Positions 26,701 through 40,390 of a stretch of 64,000 nt of DNA are shown piece by piece. Source of the DNA: Rotaria sordida (lineage: Eukaryota; Rotifera; Eurotatoria; Philodinida; Philodinidae); the NCBI GenBank assembly GCA_905250125.1, contig CAJNOL010000508.1:1-64000 (forward strand), in the 5' to 3' direction. The notes under the pieces were generated by a model. The model had not been told where the DNA came from. It did no database searches and saw only the letters and a program-made list of their open reading frames with translations. How positions within the stretch are numbered: the stretch's first letter is position 1; each line of letters begins with the position of its first letter. The position numbers were made by a program, and so were the translations under genes.

Positions 26701-27062
26701 GCAATTGTTGGTAAACAACGAAATGTTGTTCTAAAAAGTAGACATATAAATAAGTTTTATTTTTGTTTTTTTTTTTTTTATTAAAATAATACATACTGAC
26801 GACATCGATGAAATTCTCGAAGACGTTTGAGAAATTCTTCATAAGAAGATAATGGTGCGGAAGGAGGAGGAGCTTGTAATGAATTATTATTATTTATAAA
26901 ATCAGTATTTGTTGAATAAAAATTTGTATTTGTTACATTTGAAGGTTGAGTTGATGAATGAATAAGAAAAACAGATGATGATGATGACGATGATGATTGT
27001 ATATTATTTGTTGTTGTTTTACATAAAATTGGACGTGGTTGAATCGGTGGTAACGTTGTCAT
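20741..27062 (-). CDS. ARID2: ARID2 (BAF200), AT-rich interactive domain subunit of the PBAF chromatin remodeller
   Basis: Nuclear subunit of the SWI/SNF-family PBAF complex. Ten exons (minus): 27062-26797, 26730-26539, 25300-25158, 25100-24204, 23127-22651, 22218-21543, 21477-21342, 21280-21071, 21003-20909, 20840-20741; 1,063 aa. The ARID lies at about residues 72-165, across exons 1-3 ([16 protein letters not shown], then [17 protein letters not shown]). The ARID2-specific [10 protein letters not shown] follows, then an armadillo-like helical region (about 200-660). The C-terminal zinc-finger pair is CEWDNC and YICLWNGC with [11 protein letters not shown] and ERHCS (about 875-935). The end of the family is present as [14 protein letters not shown] and EASTTL. 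Human ARID2 is about 1,835 aa; I did not find its RFX-type domain, and the Ser/Gln-rich middle is much shorter. Three introns exceed 0.4 kb (22,219-22,650; 23,128-24,203; 25,301-26,538) and hold no recognisable gene. Confidence 0.93.
25917..25952. repeat. Perfect 12-bp stem-loop in an ARID2 intron
   Basis: GTTAGCGTCAAC (25,917-25,928) and its exact reverse complement GTTGACGCTAAC (25,941-25,952) flank a 12-base loop. It lies in the intron between ARID2 exons 2 and 3. It is CG-containing in AT-rich sequence and has no assigned role. Confidence 0.6.
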
Positions 27063-28642
27063 GATTCTTGTTGACTCCAACTTTAAAAGTGTGAGACAAG
27101 AACACAACACAATTAAATGAAATAAACTTGATTTGACGTTTGTTCAATGTGAGAATGGCGATCAATATTAACCAATGAAAACTTAGACATGAAAAACCTT
27201 ATTGATGCTTTCTTTTTTTTTTTGTATTTTAAAATATGAAATTCTTTATTTTAAAATGATTTTCTATTCATATAGATAACTGTAGAATTTGATAGCTATA
27301 GAAAATAGATAAAATCAATAGGTGGCAGCACTATTTAATAATCTTGATAAAATTTAGATTTAATTGTATCGAACTTAAATCTTTATTTTAACCAATTTTT
27401 AAAACTGTCCAATAACTTTGATTACGCAATCTATATTTCAATACTAAATTGGAATAGTTGAAGCAATGTTTCTAATAACAGGTGTACGAAGTAAAAGGTT
27501 AATGTATACAATACACTTGGCTGGAAAAATAACATTTATTCAATTGTTTTCGTAGAAAATATAACTTTTTTCTTTTATCCTTAAGTCTCTCTTTTATTAT
27601 ATGAGGAGGAGAAAAAAGGACACAAATGTATTTTGCACTTACCATCTGTTTTTCATCATCGATAGATATTTTCGTCAAATGAAAAAAATGATTTGATTTT
27701 CCTTTTGTTTTTTTTTATACATTCTTTATAAAACCTCATCATTGTACATTTTGATACGCTCTACTTACGAAAGAACGATGTACACATACATTTAACTAGT
27801 TTTGGATCATCATTAGAAATGCCGAAGTGATGTAAAATATAGTTCTAGAACCATTGTACAATAATTAGTGGCAGGACAATAATTGAAAATTTGTCTTTAG
27901 GAGAAGACTGTGTCAATAGCAAACATTTATGATAATATTAGTCTATATCCTTATGTTTTCATTAAGACATGGCACACTAAAGAAATAAAGGATATGCTCT
28001 CAAGAGACACATTGTTGCACATAATATTGTTTTCGTTGTCATAATTTATATCATCCACATGTTAAACGATACGATCCGTATGTGACCGTGTACATGTCAT
28101 GCTGAGCTGCAAATTTCAGTATAGGACAAAGTTGCGATGAAAATACAGATAAACATATTAATCTATATGGAATGATTAATATGTATTGATTTTCTACAAT
28201 AAATACGATTTTTCTGGAACTATCTGCTTACAATTATATGGTTTGATGTTTTCTTATATTAAAAATAGATTTAATCGTTAACAAAAATAAATCATAAAAT
28301 ATAGTTGTTAAAACAATATCAAAATTTAATTTGACAATTTAAATTTTAATAATTATCTACAAAAGAAAAATATTTATCTTTAAATTACGAAATAACGAGA
28401 TATAAACTCTATTGTCTTGTAGCGTCCTCTTTAATAACATGGAAAACTTTATTTTTTTTAAATTTTTCGATATATTTTCAAATCTTTCTTATATCTAAAA
28501 TTAAATTTTATTAATTTTATTCTATAAAAATTTTTTCATCATTTCTAATCGGTTCTCTCTAATAAGCCATTCACATTTGAGATTGATCCCAAATTTGTTC
28601 AGTGAATTCTTATTTCATTAATTTTCATAGTAAAAAAAGAAG
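27063..28642. promoter_or_regulatory. Shared upstream region of divergent ARID2 and POLR1A
   Basis: This is 1.58 kb between the ARID2 start codon (minus) and the POLR1A start codon (plus). No gene or repeat was recognised in it. By position it should hold the promoters of both genes, but no TATA or initiator element can be called with confidence in such AT-rich DNA. Confidence 0.5.
28611..28642 (+). promoter_or_regulatory. Splice-acceptor-like sequence just before the POLR1A start
   Basis: A T-rich tract ending in TTTTCATAG (AG at 28,629-28,630) lies 12 bases before the ATG, with no matching donor or upstream coding exon visible. It could be a trans-splicing acceptor for a spliced leader (such trans-splicing is reported in bdelloid rotifers) or the end of a 5'-UTR intron. 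Confidence 0.35.
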
Positions 28643-31600
28643 ATGGATGCAATTAATTATTATCCATCCGATACTACAATCAGTGGTCTTCTATTCAGTA
28701 ATTATACATCTGAAGAAATTCGTCGTTTAAGTGTAAAAGAATTAACATCATCATCAGCAATCGATCGTCTCGGTGCACCAGTGCCCGGTGGTCCATATGA
28801 TTTAGCATTAGGACCTTTTGATAAAAATGATCGTTGTTTTACTTGTGGTCAAGGATTTGTTTCTTGTCCAGGTCATCTTGGACATATATCTCTTGTTCTA
28901 CCTGTTTATAATCCAGTATTCTTTCGAAATCTTGTTAATGTAAATGAAAATAAATCAATTTTGCTTTAATATATACAGTTTTTTGGTAATTTTCAAGGTT
29001 CTTCGTGGTTGTTGTCTTCATTGTCATACAATTCAATGTTCAAACGCAGAAAAATATTTATTTTGTATGCAAATGCTTTATTTAAAACATGGTCAAACAA
29101 ATGAAATAGATAATTTACAATCGATTTATAAAACATGGATATTAGAAAGAAAATCTTTAGATACATTTTATGAACATATCAATGAACATATGAAATTAAA
29201 TCCACCATCATCAACTAAAATAGAAGCAACAACAAAAAATTTATTAGCCATTCGACAACAACTTATAAAAGATTTTGAAGCACGAGCATTTAAAACAAAA
29301 AGTTTATATTTTGTTTTTTCGATCATAGAAAAATTACGAATAAAATTTTTATTTTTTATTTTTTTTAGAAAAATTTTGTCCCAATTGTAATACACCTGTA
29401 CGTTCACTTCGTGCAGATTCACATTCAAAACTTTTTTATTCTCAAGGAATTTCAAATAAACAAATAAAAGCTTATCAAGAACGTATGTCTAATGTTCGGT
29501 AAGTATTTAATGAATTATTTCTCAACAATAGCCTAATTCGAATAATCGTCCTTTGAATAATCATACGAATCAATCTATTGAGTGTACTCAACAACCTATT
29601 AGTTCTAATAAAGAATACCGAGATACATGTCCAAATAACCAAATGTTGGAAGAAGTCAGGATACCTTAATTATGTCTTCACTAATTTTCTTTTTGCATAT
29701 GTGCTCTTCGCCATTGAGTAATATAACCGAGTCGAAGTAGCACTAGTTTTACTTATTTAGGCTGAACTGGCATGGACAGACTTTGTCCAGTGAGAATATA
29801 TATTATTGCATTTTTCTACACAAGCGATGATTTGACAGCATAGGTCTTCCTTCCCGGCATTATAACCGTTTTCATGAAACTTCGTTCTGTACCAAGGTGT
29901 TTAGCAAACAATCGAATTAACGCATTTCAGACAAAACGAAACAATCATTCTGTCTGAAACTTTTAGGATACGTGAAAGATCATGTAATCTTTTTATAGAT
30001 AAATTTCAGGCTGAAATTCCTTAATTCGATTGTTTGTTGTAGGACGACATTTCAGGAAAATGGTTATGATGCTGTGGGAAGGCTTATGGAGGCGAATCTT
30101 TTCGAACTCTCGTAGTCCCACTTACTGGTAAAACATGAGCTCAAAAGTTTTTAAGGCCTCCCTCCCCCCTCAAAAATCGATTTTCCCATCAAGGCAAGTC
30201 AAGCAGGCTGAAATTTTCAGGATATATTGGGGAGGCTTTGGTAAAAATTTTCAGCTCGATATCAGGATGTTTGACAGAGATATGAGCCAAACAAGAGTCG
30301 AAAAATAGCTCATTTCCTGTCCAATGTTTCTTAGTCTAGGCTCGTGCTACATGTTTAAATCTTTTTTTGTTAGAAAGAGCATGTCAATATGCAGGGCATC
30401 ACAGAATCCTTTTTTTAAATTCTTACTTTTTTAGCGAAGAAAGGAAATCACAAGTTCAATGACTCAAAAAAAATGGGTGTCTAGTTACATAAATGTCTGT
30501 ATATATAATAAAAATAAAGCTTAATTAAAAAAAAAAGATTCTGTAGTGTCCTGCATCTTGACATGCTCTTTCAAACAAAAAAAAATTTTTTAAGTGTTGA
30601 AAGAGTCTGGACCGAGAAATTTTGGACAGAAGATGAAAAAATTATAAAAGGAGAAAAAACGAAAACGATTTTTTGGTTTTTCGAAAAGAGGTTCTCAGAA
30701 ATCCTGAAAATTTTGGGGAAAAAGTGAGATATCGAAGAAAAACTTTTATCGTTTATGAAAAAGCAAATGATGGACTATCTTTCCATGCATTTACGTCAAT
30801 ATCGAAAATTGACATTTTTTGAGAGGAGGAAGGCCTTAATCAGTTTGTGCGGATCTCCTCGTTAGTTTCAATTGCAGATCCAATAAAATCGAAGAAGTTT
30901 AACTGATTCCTAGTGAAGTTACCATAAAATCTTCACTGAGATCTAAATGAACGATAGCCTATTGAAATCTACATAAGCACAATACTAAATATGAATGCGA
31001 CAAAAAATTCTTATTCGAATTGATAAATCCTTTTTGTCCTTTGATTATAGACAACAAAAAAATATGAATAATAATGATGAATCAAAAGATAATGATGATG
31101 AAGAAGAAATGTTAACAAAAATGATGTCTAGTCAAATGTATTTAACACCATTAGATGTATTAAAACATTTCGAAAAAATTTGGACAAATGAAAAAGAAGT
31201 ACTTGGAATTTATTTAGCTACTTTACGATCACCACATCATTCAATAACACATATTCATAATAATCCAATAAGTTTATTCTTTTTTGAAGTTTTACCTGTT
31301 TTACCTTCAAAATTTCGTCCCGTATGTATTTAATTATATTTAAAAAAAAAAAAAGAAAGAAAGATTTAAATTAGAAAATTTATTTTTTTTGATTAAGGTT
31401 TTATCATTTAATGATCAAAAATTTGAAAATCCAAAAACAGTTCGATATTCAACAATTATTCAAGATAATCAATATATGAAAGAACTTTTATTATTAAAAG
31501 ATAAACAAACTACAGACATACCAACATCAACTACTGTAAGATATTTTTATTAAATTAGTCTTTAGATTTTATTATTTTTTATAAAACACGATCTAAAAGA

Positions 31601-34600
31601 AATATGACCGTAGAAATTTCGACTCCTCTTCCTTTCGCACAAACATGACAGATATAATCACGAGATTAGTATTAGAATTGTTCTTGATTTTTCTTTCACA
31701 CTCACTGCGATCAATATCTTCCATCATTGATATGCATTAACAGTAGGTAGAAATTTATAAACCGAAATATATATATATTGATTAATCGTCTCTTTTACAA
31801 TATCAACAGTTCCATCGTGTTTCATATTTTAATTCTGCATTGTTTGCATTAATAGCTTTTTGTCTTTGTATATTCAGAATCGATCATCTTTAACTAATAC
31901 TTTACGTGGTGGAACAAATGAAGAAAAACTTAATAATCTTTGGCTTAAAATGCAAATTACTGTTAATTCTATATTTGATAGTTCATTAGATAATCGAAGT
32001 GGTGCTCGAGTAGCCAAAGGTATTCGACAAGTATGTTATTAGGTTTTGTTTTTTTTATTTCTTATTGTAAAACAAATTTTTATTTTTGAAAATAATAAAA
32101 GGTTATTGAAAAAAAGGAAGGTTTATTTCGTATGCATATGATGGGTAAACGTGTAAATTATGCTGGTCGATCAGTAATATCACCTGATCCATTTATTGCA
32201 ATTTATGAAGTTGGAATACCTGAAATATTTGCAAAAAAATTAACTTATCCAGAATTAGTTACACCACATAATGTTCATGAATTACGTCAATTAATTCTTA
32301 ATGGACCAGATGTTCATCCTGGGTATAACAAAACAAAAAAAAAGAACTTTTTTTTATGAATATAATAAAAGATTATTTTTGTTATTTTAGAGCAAATTTT
32401 GTTGAACTTGAAGATGGAACAATTCGTCGTTTATTACCAAATAATTTATCTCAACGAACAGCTGTTGCTAAACTTTTATTAACAAGAGAAAAACAACATG
32501 GTAATACAACTTTAATGTCTACGAAAAAAGTTTATCGACATCTTCGAAACGGTGATTATGTTCTTGTTAATCGTCAACCAACATTACATCGGCCAAGTAT
32601 ACAAGCTCATATGGTAAATTTATTTCTTTTTTTTTACATTATTCTTTGAATTATATTCATTATCAGGCTCGAGTATTACCTGGTGAAAAAACCTTACGAC
32701 TACATTATGCTCAATGTAAATCATATAATGCTGATTTTGATGGTGATGAAATGAATATTCATTTACCACAAAATGAATTAACACGAGCTGAAGCTGCTGA
32801 ATTAAGTAAGTATTTTACTTTTTTTTTCTTTAAAAAAACAGAAAAAAAAAATTTTTTTTTGTTTTCAATTAGTGATAACTTATCAACATTTTCTTGTAAG
32901 CAAAGATGGAACACCGTTAACTGGTCTTATTCAAGATCATGTCGTTGCTGGTACAGCATTAACAATGCGTGATCGATTTTTTGAAAAGTATTTATTTTAT
33001 TCAAAGTAAAAAAATTATATTTATATAAATCTTTTTGTTTTAAGATCTGATTATCAACAACTTGTATATAATGCTATTGGATCACATTCTCGTCGAAAAA
33101 TTTGTTTATTACCACCATGTATTTGGAAACCAAAACAATTATGGACTGGAAAACAAGTTTATTTTGTTTTATTTCTCTTAATAAAATCTATTTAGTTTTT
33201 TTTTTTTATTAAGATTATTTCAACAGTTCTTCTTTATATTCAACCAGCTGATGAAGCATCACTTAATCTCGATAGTAAATCAAAACTTTCAATGAAAGTA
33301 AAGAAAATTAATATATATAAATAATAAGAAAAAAGAAAAAATAATTTTCTAATAGTCATGGCCATCGAAACCAAATGCAACAAATATTGATTTAATGGCT
33401 GATACAGATGTTATTATTCGTCATGGACATCTTCTATCTGGTTTAATTGATAAAGCACATTGTGGTTCAACACTTGCATCTGTTGTTCATTGTTATTATG
33501 AATTATATGGAAAACGTTGTGCTGCTGATCTTATTACTGCTTTTTCAAAATTATTTACACTTTTTTTACAATATTATCGAGGATTTACACTTGGAATTGA
33601 AGGTAAAAAATTTGTTGTTGTTGTTGTTTTTGATCTAGAAATAAATATTTTTTTTTTTTTTTTTAAAAGATGTTCTTTTACTTTCACCTGGTGTATCACA
33701 TCGACGTCGATTAATAAATGAATGTCGTACTCAAGCAGGACAAAAAGCTTTACAAAAAACATTTTCTCTTTCGGAAAATTCTAATGAAGAAATACTTATT
33801 GATGAATTTGCTAAAGCATTTTGTTCAAAAACATTTGATGAACGTATATCAAAAGAAATGGATATAAATTATAAAACATCTATTGATGAATATCAAAATC
33901 AAATTATTAAACAATGTATGTCACATTTATTTAAACAATTTCCAGATAATAATTTACAATTTTTAATTCAATCGGGTGCTAAAGGTAAAAACTATTGATT
34001 TTTTTTATTTAGATTTGTTTTCGTTTATTGTGAGATATTTGAAGTTTAAATAGGTTGAAATCATTGATTAGTAGAAATCGAAATCTATGTATAAAGTCTT
34101 CTATCCTACATTTATTATTTCACGTCGACTAATTCTATTCTTGAATCTTTTAATAAATATGTCAATTGAATTTTTGTATGACTATCGAATCGATTTTGGG
34201 TTTTGCCGACCTGAAAACCCTTCACAGAATAGTAGCTCATGGGGATAATAATTTATTTCGCAAGTCAAAAGTTTGGAGATGGGCTTTTATTGCGGTCTAG
34301 TTTTTTTTTTAATAGTGTAACTATGATTTGATTTGTTTACAAGCACAGAAGTGTATAAGATTCCAGAAATTGAAGTCTGAGAACTTTGATACGAGTTATG
34401 ATAGTTATATGGACGAACTAAAAATCGACTCGTATACTTTTTCATTTTCATGTTATCATATAACCTGCATGATGCATTCGTTACACTACTTTTCTCATTT
34501 ATATATTCATCTGTCATCAGTACTTTGGAAATCTTAGTATAGATATGCTAAACTACGCTTATTGCGATACTTTGGTTTGAGAAAGCATCGAGTTTTAGAG

Positions 34601-37600
34601 AAGTTAAGGAAAAACTTCTACACGGTTCTGACAGGCGACGTTATTTTAGAAGCTTATGTACATTTCAAAAACGCAAGATATATTTCGATTATCTTGACAG
34701 AAGTATAAAGTAAACTCTTTACTATCAAAATGAGGGCTTCTTATTTGTATGAAATAGATAATTCAGATCTTATGAGTGTTTCAATAATGGATATCGTACT
34801 CACCTCATATTGGCATTTGTTTTTCGAGTCCGAAAACCTCTCTCTCTCTCTCTCTCTCAGTTGACCATCGTTCAGCTCTATGACATATCTCAGATTTCTG
34901 TTAATTTCATAAAAATTTCCATTATTTCATTTCTAGACTATGTATAATTTCATAACAGAATGGTATTAAAACATGCCTATTTCTTATTTGTCAGTTTCTA
35001 AACAATTGTCTACCATTAATGCTCATGTGTACACTTTTTTCAGCTCACAAAAGAAAAATCATTTGTTCGTTAATAGAAAACATATTGAATAAACGAAATT
35101 AGATACATCAAAGAAGCTACAACTAAACAGCAGACAGCAATGAACTAATCAATTCGATGATATACATTGATATCTTCATATCAGTGACAATTGAATATAC
35201 CTAATGCATATCTGAAGATCTCAAGTTAGAACTAAATTTTGACGATGTGTATTATAATCGATCTCAATTATTTGTCAGTTATTTTTATGAGACTGGTTGA
35301 ATTGCATACTGAAAAAATGTCAGTAACTAATAAATTGTATTATAAGTAATTTCAAAAAATCTTGGAAATTTAGAATGTGATACAGAAATCGAGATTTTCT
35401 CACTTTTATCGACTAAAGTTATCCGATTTAGAAAAATTAAAAAGAAAGTTATTAAACCTAAATTCAAAAAAATGTTCTAAAAAGCTTTTCATACATTGAT
35501 ATATGAACAGTTTTGAATAAGTTCCGTTTGTCATTCGTTGTAGTATAATATATGCTATGACATAGACCAAGATTGAATATCTATGAGTTATTTTTAACAA
35601 AGATCTTCCTTTAGAAGCATACTAATAAATTATAAATCGATTGACGTTTTTCATTGAACAAATCAAATTGTGTTCATCGGAGAATTCGACGATCCCTCAC
35701 ATCTTTTAAATCTCTATTGTGTTAACATTTTAAAAAGAAACCGAAATAAAATCTCTACTACTAATTCCAAAGTTATAGTAATAAAAAATTTTTAATATTA
35801 TTTAAGGTTCATCTGTAAATGCAATGCAAATGTCTTGTTTACTTGGTCAACAAGAATTAGAAGGTAAACGTCCACCAATGATGCCAAGTGGTCGAACATT
35901 ACCATCATTTCGTCCATATGAATATTCACCACGATCAGGTGGTTTTGTTGATGGAAGTTTTTTAAGTGGTATTCGTCCACAAGAATATTTTTTTCATTGT
36001 ATGGCTGGACGAGAAGTATGACAAACATTTGTTTGTTTTTTTTTTTTTTTTTTTTCAAAATTTATTTTTATTTTTCTTTCATTTTAGGGTCTTATTGATA
36101 CAGCTGTAAAAACTGCACGTATTGGTTATTTACAACGTTGTTTAATGAAACATTTAGAAGGTTTAGTTGTTAATTATGATTTAACAGTACGTGATAGTGA
36201 TGGAAGTGTTATACAATTTCAATATGGTGAAGATGGTTTAGCTGTTGAAAAATGTACTTATTTAAAAGAAGCATATTATCCATTTCTTATTGCTAATCAA
36301 TCAACAATATTACGTGAAAATGAATATTCACGTATTGTTGATATGTGTGGTTCAACAAAAGAAAAACCTATAATAAAAACATTAAAAAAAATTCGTGCAT
36401 GGAGAAAAAAGACACGTGATTTAGTTGATGATGAAAATAATTTAAATGATTCAATATATTTAAAAATAAGTGATGAAACTAAAATACGTATGACACCATT
36501 TATAAATTATTCACGTTTTTTTGATTTACATACATTAACAAATTCATTAAAAAGTAAAGATATTAATGAAGCACGTTCAATTATGGTTCAAACATGGAGA
36601 AATTTATCTGATGATAAACGTCAACAATATAATCATGGTGTTGTTAAATTTTATTCACCTGTTACACAAAATTATTTACCAGCATCGAATTTAGGTGCTA
36701 TTACTGAACGTTTAGATGATTTAATAAGAAATTATATTACAACACATGGAAAATTAGATCAAACTAATATGGATAAACGAATATTTGAAAAAATGATTCA
36801 TTTTAAATCACTTAAATCATGTATTGATCCAGGTGAAAGTGTTGGAATTTTAGCTGCACAATCTATTGGAGAACCTAGTACACAAATGACATTGAATAGT
36901 AAGTTATATTCAAATATGAATTCTATCATCATATATTTGAACTATTTTGAACTTCTCCTCGTTCAACAGACTGTGACAAAAATTAAAATACGATCACAGA
37001 TCGCTTATCAATAATATCTCGTAATATCTTTGTAATTAGCAACAGCAGTTTTTGTTATTTGTAATCAAATTCGATCTTTTTTTTTTATCAACTAGAAAAA
37101 AACATGACAGTAACAAAGATAATTTTTATACTTTGTCGAGATGAACACAGTTCGAAAATGAATTCAACTGAATTTGAAACGATATTTTAAAATTTTCACT
37201 TGATATAAGATGATTTATAGATTTAGATTTCGAATCAATTTATTATCGAAGAGTTAGTGAGAGTAGTATCAATTCAGATCATTGAAAATTGGATAAACAA
37301 TACATTAACTTAGTCGACATGTAACTACAACATGTCTATATTTGAATTAAATCTCATTTCATAACTTCAATTTATCTGTAAATTGAAGAGATGCTTATTA
37401 ATACCAATGAGTTCTAGAACAGATGTATTCGAACGCGTCGAAACTTATTGAAATCCAACAAATATATTGCAAGTCAGCGAATTCTACTATGATTTGAAAT
37501 TAAAGAAGGAAGTGCGTATCTAATTAAATTTCAACAATCAAAGAGTCTGTCGGAATTCAAGAGAATCCAGGAGAATCTAAGCATATCAGAACTGCTTTTT

Positions 37601-40380
37601 TGTTTTTGTATATAATCTTAGCTCCCATTTATTATAAACCACTACTTGAATTTCATTAAAAATAAGATATCAATTTTTTTCCTTATTTTAACAATCCTAT
37701 TTGACATATTTTTTTTTTTTGCTTTTTAAGCTTTTCATTTTGCTGGTCGTGGTGAAATGAATGTAACATTAGGTGTTCCACGTCTTCGTGAATTACTTAT
37801 GGTTGCTTCTCAAAAAGTAAAAACACCAACAATGGAAGTACCTATTTTACATAGTTCATCATCATTACGTAAAGCAAAACGTTTACAACGTCGTTGGTCT
37901 CGTCTTTTATTTTCTCAAGTATTAAAAAATTTAAGTATTCATGAAAAACTTTCATTAAAATTAAATGATCATAAACGTACATATAAAATTGAATTTTATT
38001 TTGATGAAAAATATGGAAAAAAACAATTAAATGAAATTATACGTTCATTTGAAATATATTTTATTCCACGTTTATGTCGTTCAATAAATAAAAAACGTAA
38101 AGAATTAACAACAAGTGGTCTTTTAAGATCAGCACAGATTCGTGATAAAATAACAATTAATGATTCAAATAATAAAGATGAACAACAAGAATTAGTTGAA
38201 AAAGATGATGATGATGATGACGATGATGAAGATGATGAACAAATTAATGGTGAAGCTAATACAGCCAAAGAAAAAGCTAATAGAAATGATGAAAAAGAAT
38301 ATGATGATGATGATAATAATAATAATAATAATGAAGAAAATGAAACTGATGATGAAGAAGCAATACAAGATAATCAAGATGAAGATGATCAAACAAATAC
38401 ATCGAAAATCACTATTAAAGAAGATGTCATTGATGATGATGATGATGATGATGATGATGTACCAGGTAATCTTATTGAAAATAAATCAGAGAAATAAAAA
38501 CACGAATGTTGAAATCATGAGATTTATTCTTTGACTTCAGAATTCATTTTTCTTAGCAGATCCTGATGAATTTTAACGACTTATCTTCCAGTATGTGAAA
38601 TTCTTATGCACTATTAGTGTGCATTCTTGATGTAACATGTTTATTATAATATATTCAGTAGAACTGATGAGATAAATTCAACAATTGTTCAATCTCTTTT
38701 GAGTTGAAAGTATATTCATCATGTAAGTTCTAATGAACTATAAATAACTTAAAAAGAATTCAGATTCTTATATTATTGCTATCGAGCTACTTCATTTTTA
38801 TGGTATTTTTTAAGTGAATGTTGTGGTTTCCTTCAGGAAAACTTATTTTTGAATTTCAACTTGAATCTTTGCATACAGAGACAGACTTTAACGAGAATTG
38901 TTTATTGTGAACGTTTCAAATATTTTAATTTGCTTCTATCTTGAAATAAGAACATTGAATCTATAGATGTATATGAGCAATATAAAAGACAAGCTTTTAT
39001 CATAGCTGTATCTTAAGATAGAAATAATAAAAAGATCTGAAACTTTCATAATAAATTATTTTCATTAAGATTTATCTCTATGCAAAGCTTTAAGTTTAAC
39101 ACCAAGAATAAGTTTTTCTTGTATTCCTAAGGAGAATTACAGCATGCATTGTATTTTAAAAAATACTTTAAGAATGAAGCATCTCAGCAACAACTCTTTT
39201 CAAGATATTCAAAATTCATTAGGACCTACCGTATATATACATAGTCTGAACTCGTTTGTGACTTCCCTATCACATTTGCCGTTCATAAAACTAGGATTAA
39301 ATAGTAACTAAAGTCAGAGAATAAAATTCTTTTAACTAATATTTTGTTAGTGAATGTAACAGTCTATAATAACTAATTTTCAAACAAAAAATTCTTTTTT
39401 GTTTTTTTTTAAATAGCATTGGATATATCTAAAGAAGAAATGAATAATGATGATGAACAAGAAGTACCAGACAATGAGGAAAATAATAACGATGAACCAC
39501 CAAGTAAAAAAGCAAAGAAAATCAATACTAAAACTACTCATATGGATAATATGACATACAACGAACGATTTGGTGTATGTATATAACAAACAAAAAAAAA
39601 ATAGAACGATATAGTTTTGATTTTTCATTTTAGAATGTTTGTAAACATGCTGATTATATACGTGACTATATTGCTGATCTTGAGAATAATTTATGGTGTC
39701 GTTTAACAATAATATTTCCTGCTACACAACCTCGTATTGATCTTGAAACATTAATTCATAGTGAAGCATCTCGAACATCGATAACATCAATTGTTGGTAT
39801 TCAAAATTGTTTTATAACAGAAAATAAAGAATATCGTTCAAAAATAAAAACTGATTCTAATGATATTGAATATATTCTTTCAACTGAAGGTGAAAATATA
39901 AATGCATTAATGACATATTATCAAATATTTGATTTACGTCGAATATATACAAATAATATTCATCGTATGGCACAAATATTTGGTATTGAAGCAGCTAATC
40001 GTACATTAATACGTGAAATAAATCGAGTATTTGGTGCTTATGGTATTGAAGTTGATTATAGACATTTATCTTTATTAGCTGATTATATGACATATGAAGG
40101 TGTTTATAAACCATGTAATCGTTTAGGTTTAAGAACTAATGCAAGTCCATTACAAAAAATTACATTTGAAACATCAACAACTTATTTAAGAGAGGCATTG
40201 TTATACGGTAAAGAACTAATTATTTTTAATCATTTGTATAAAAGAAAAACTTATTTTTTTGTTTTTCGTTATTTAGGTGAACATGAAGAATTGAAATCTC
40301 CTTCTTCTCGTTTAGTTACTGGACGTATGGTTCAATGTGGTACAGGAGCTTTTGACATTCTTACCAAATTATCTTCATGA
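28643..40380 (+). CDS. POLR1A: DNA-directed RNA polymerase I largest subunit (RPA1/A190), 20 exons
   Basis: Catalytic subunit of nucleolar RNA polymerase I, which makes pre-rRNA. Exons: 28643-28939, 28998-29301, 29369-29498, 31051-31321, 31398-31535, 31878-32030, 32102-32322, 32391-32613, 32667-32805, 32873-32987, 33045-33156, 33214-33297, 33356-33602, 33670-33984, 35807-36015, 36088-36898, 37731-38465, 39417-39574, 39634-40207, 40277-40380; 1,779 aa (human about 1,720). Clamp zinc ligands CFTC, CPGHLGH (65-80) and CPNC are present, with [16 protein letters not shown] and the Mg-binding [10 protein letters not shown] (about 600). Funnel-to-bridge sequence [20 protein letters not shown], trigger-loop region [15 protein letters not shown] joined across an 832-bp intron to [11 protein letters not shown], and the C-terminal [14 protein letters not shown] are all seen. 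An acidic Asp/Glu/Asn-rich insert lies at about 1,385-1,495, as in the family's jaw region. Long introns: 29499-31050, 33985-35806, 36899-37730, 38466-39416. Confidence 0.96.
29904..30037. repeat. Inverted repeat in POLR1A intron 3
   Basis: GCAAACAATCGAATTAA at 29,904 is mirrored by TTAATTCGATTGTTTGT ending near 30,037. The match continues inward over CATTTCAG / CTGAAAT. It is about 134 bp with arms of about 30 bp, consistent with a short MITE-like insertion. Confidence 0.6.
30362..30591. repeat. Inverted-repeat element in POLR1A intron 3, about 230 bp
   Basis: The left arm, containing GAAAGAGCATGTCAATATGC and ACAGAATC (30,373-30,408), is matched in reverse by GATTCTGTAG and GCATCTTGACATGCTCTTTC (30,538-30,573). 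T- or A-runs lie at both ends of each arm. It is the second inverted-repeat insertion in the same intron. Confidence 0.7.
34838..34858. repeat. CT dinucleotide microsatellite in POLR1A intron 14
   Basis: About ten CT units lie inside the 1.8 kb intron 33,985-35,806. Nothing else in that intron is recognisable. Confidence 0.85.
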
Positions 40381-40384
40381 TAAC

Positions 40385-40390
40385 AATAAA
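40385..40390 (+). terminator. Candidate polyadenylation signal of POLR1A
   Basis: AATAAA lies four bases after the stop codon. In DNA this AT-rich the hexamer is common, so position is the main support. Confidence 0.3.

Noticed and set aside
38192..38534. Long Met/Lys- and Ile/Phe-rich ORFs on both strands
   Set aside because: They are other-frame readings of the Asp/Asn-rich low-complexity coding region of POLR1A exon 17.
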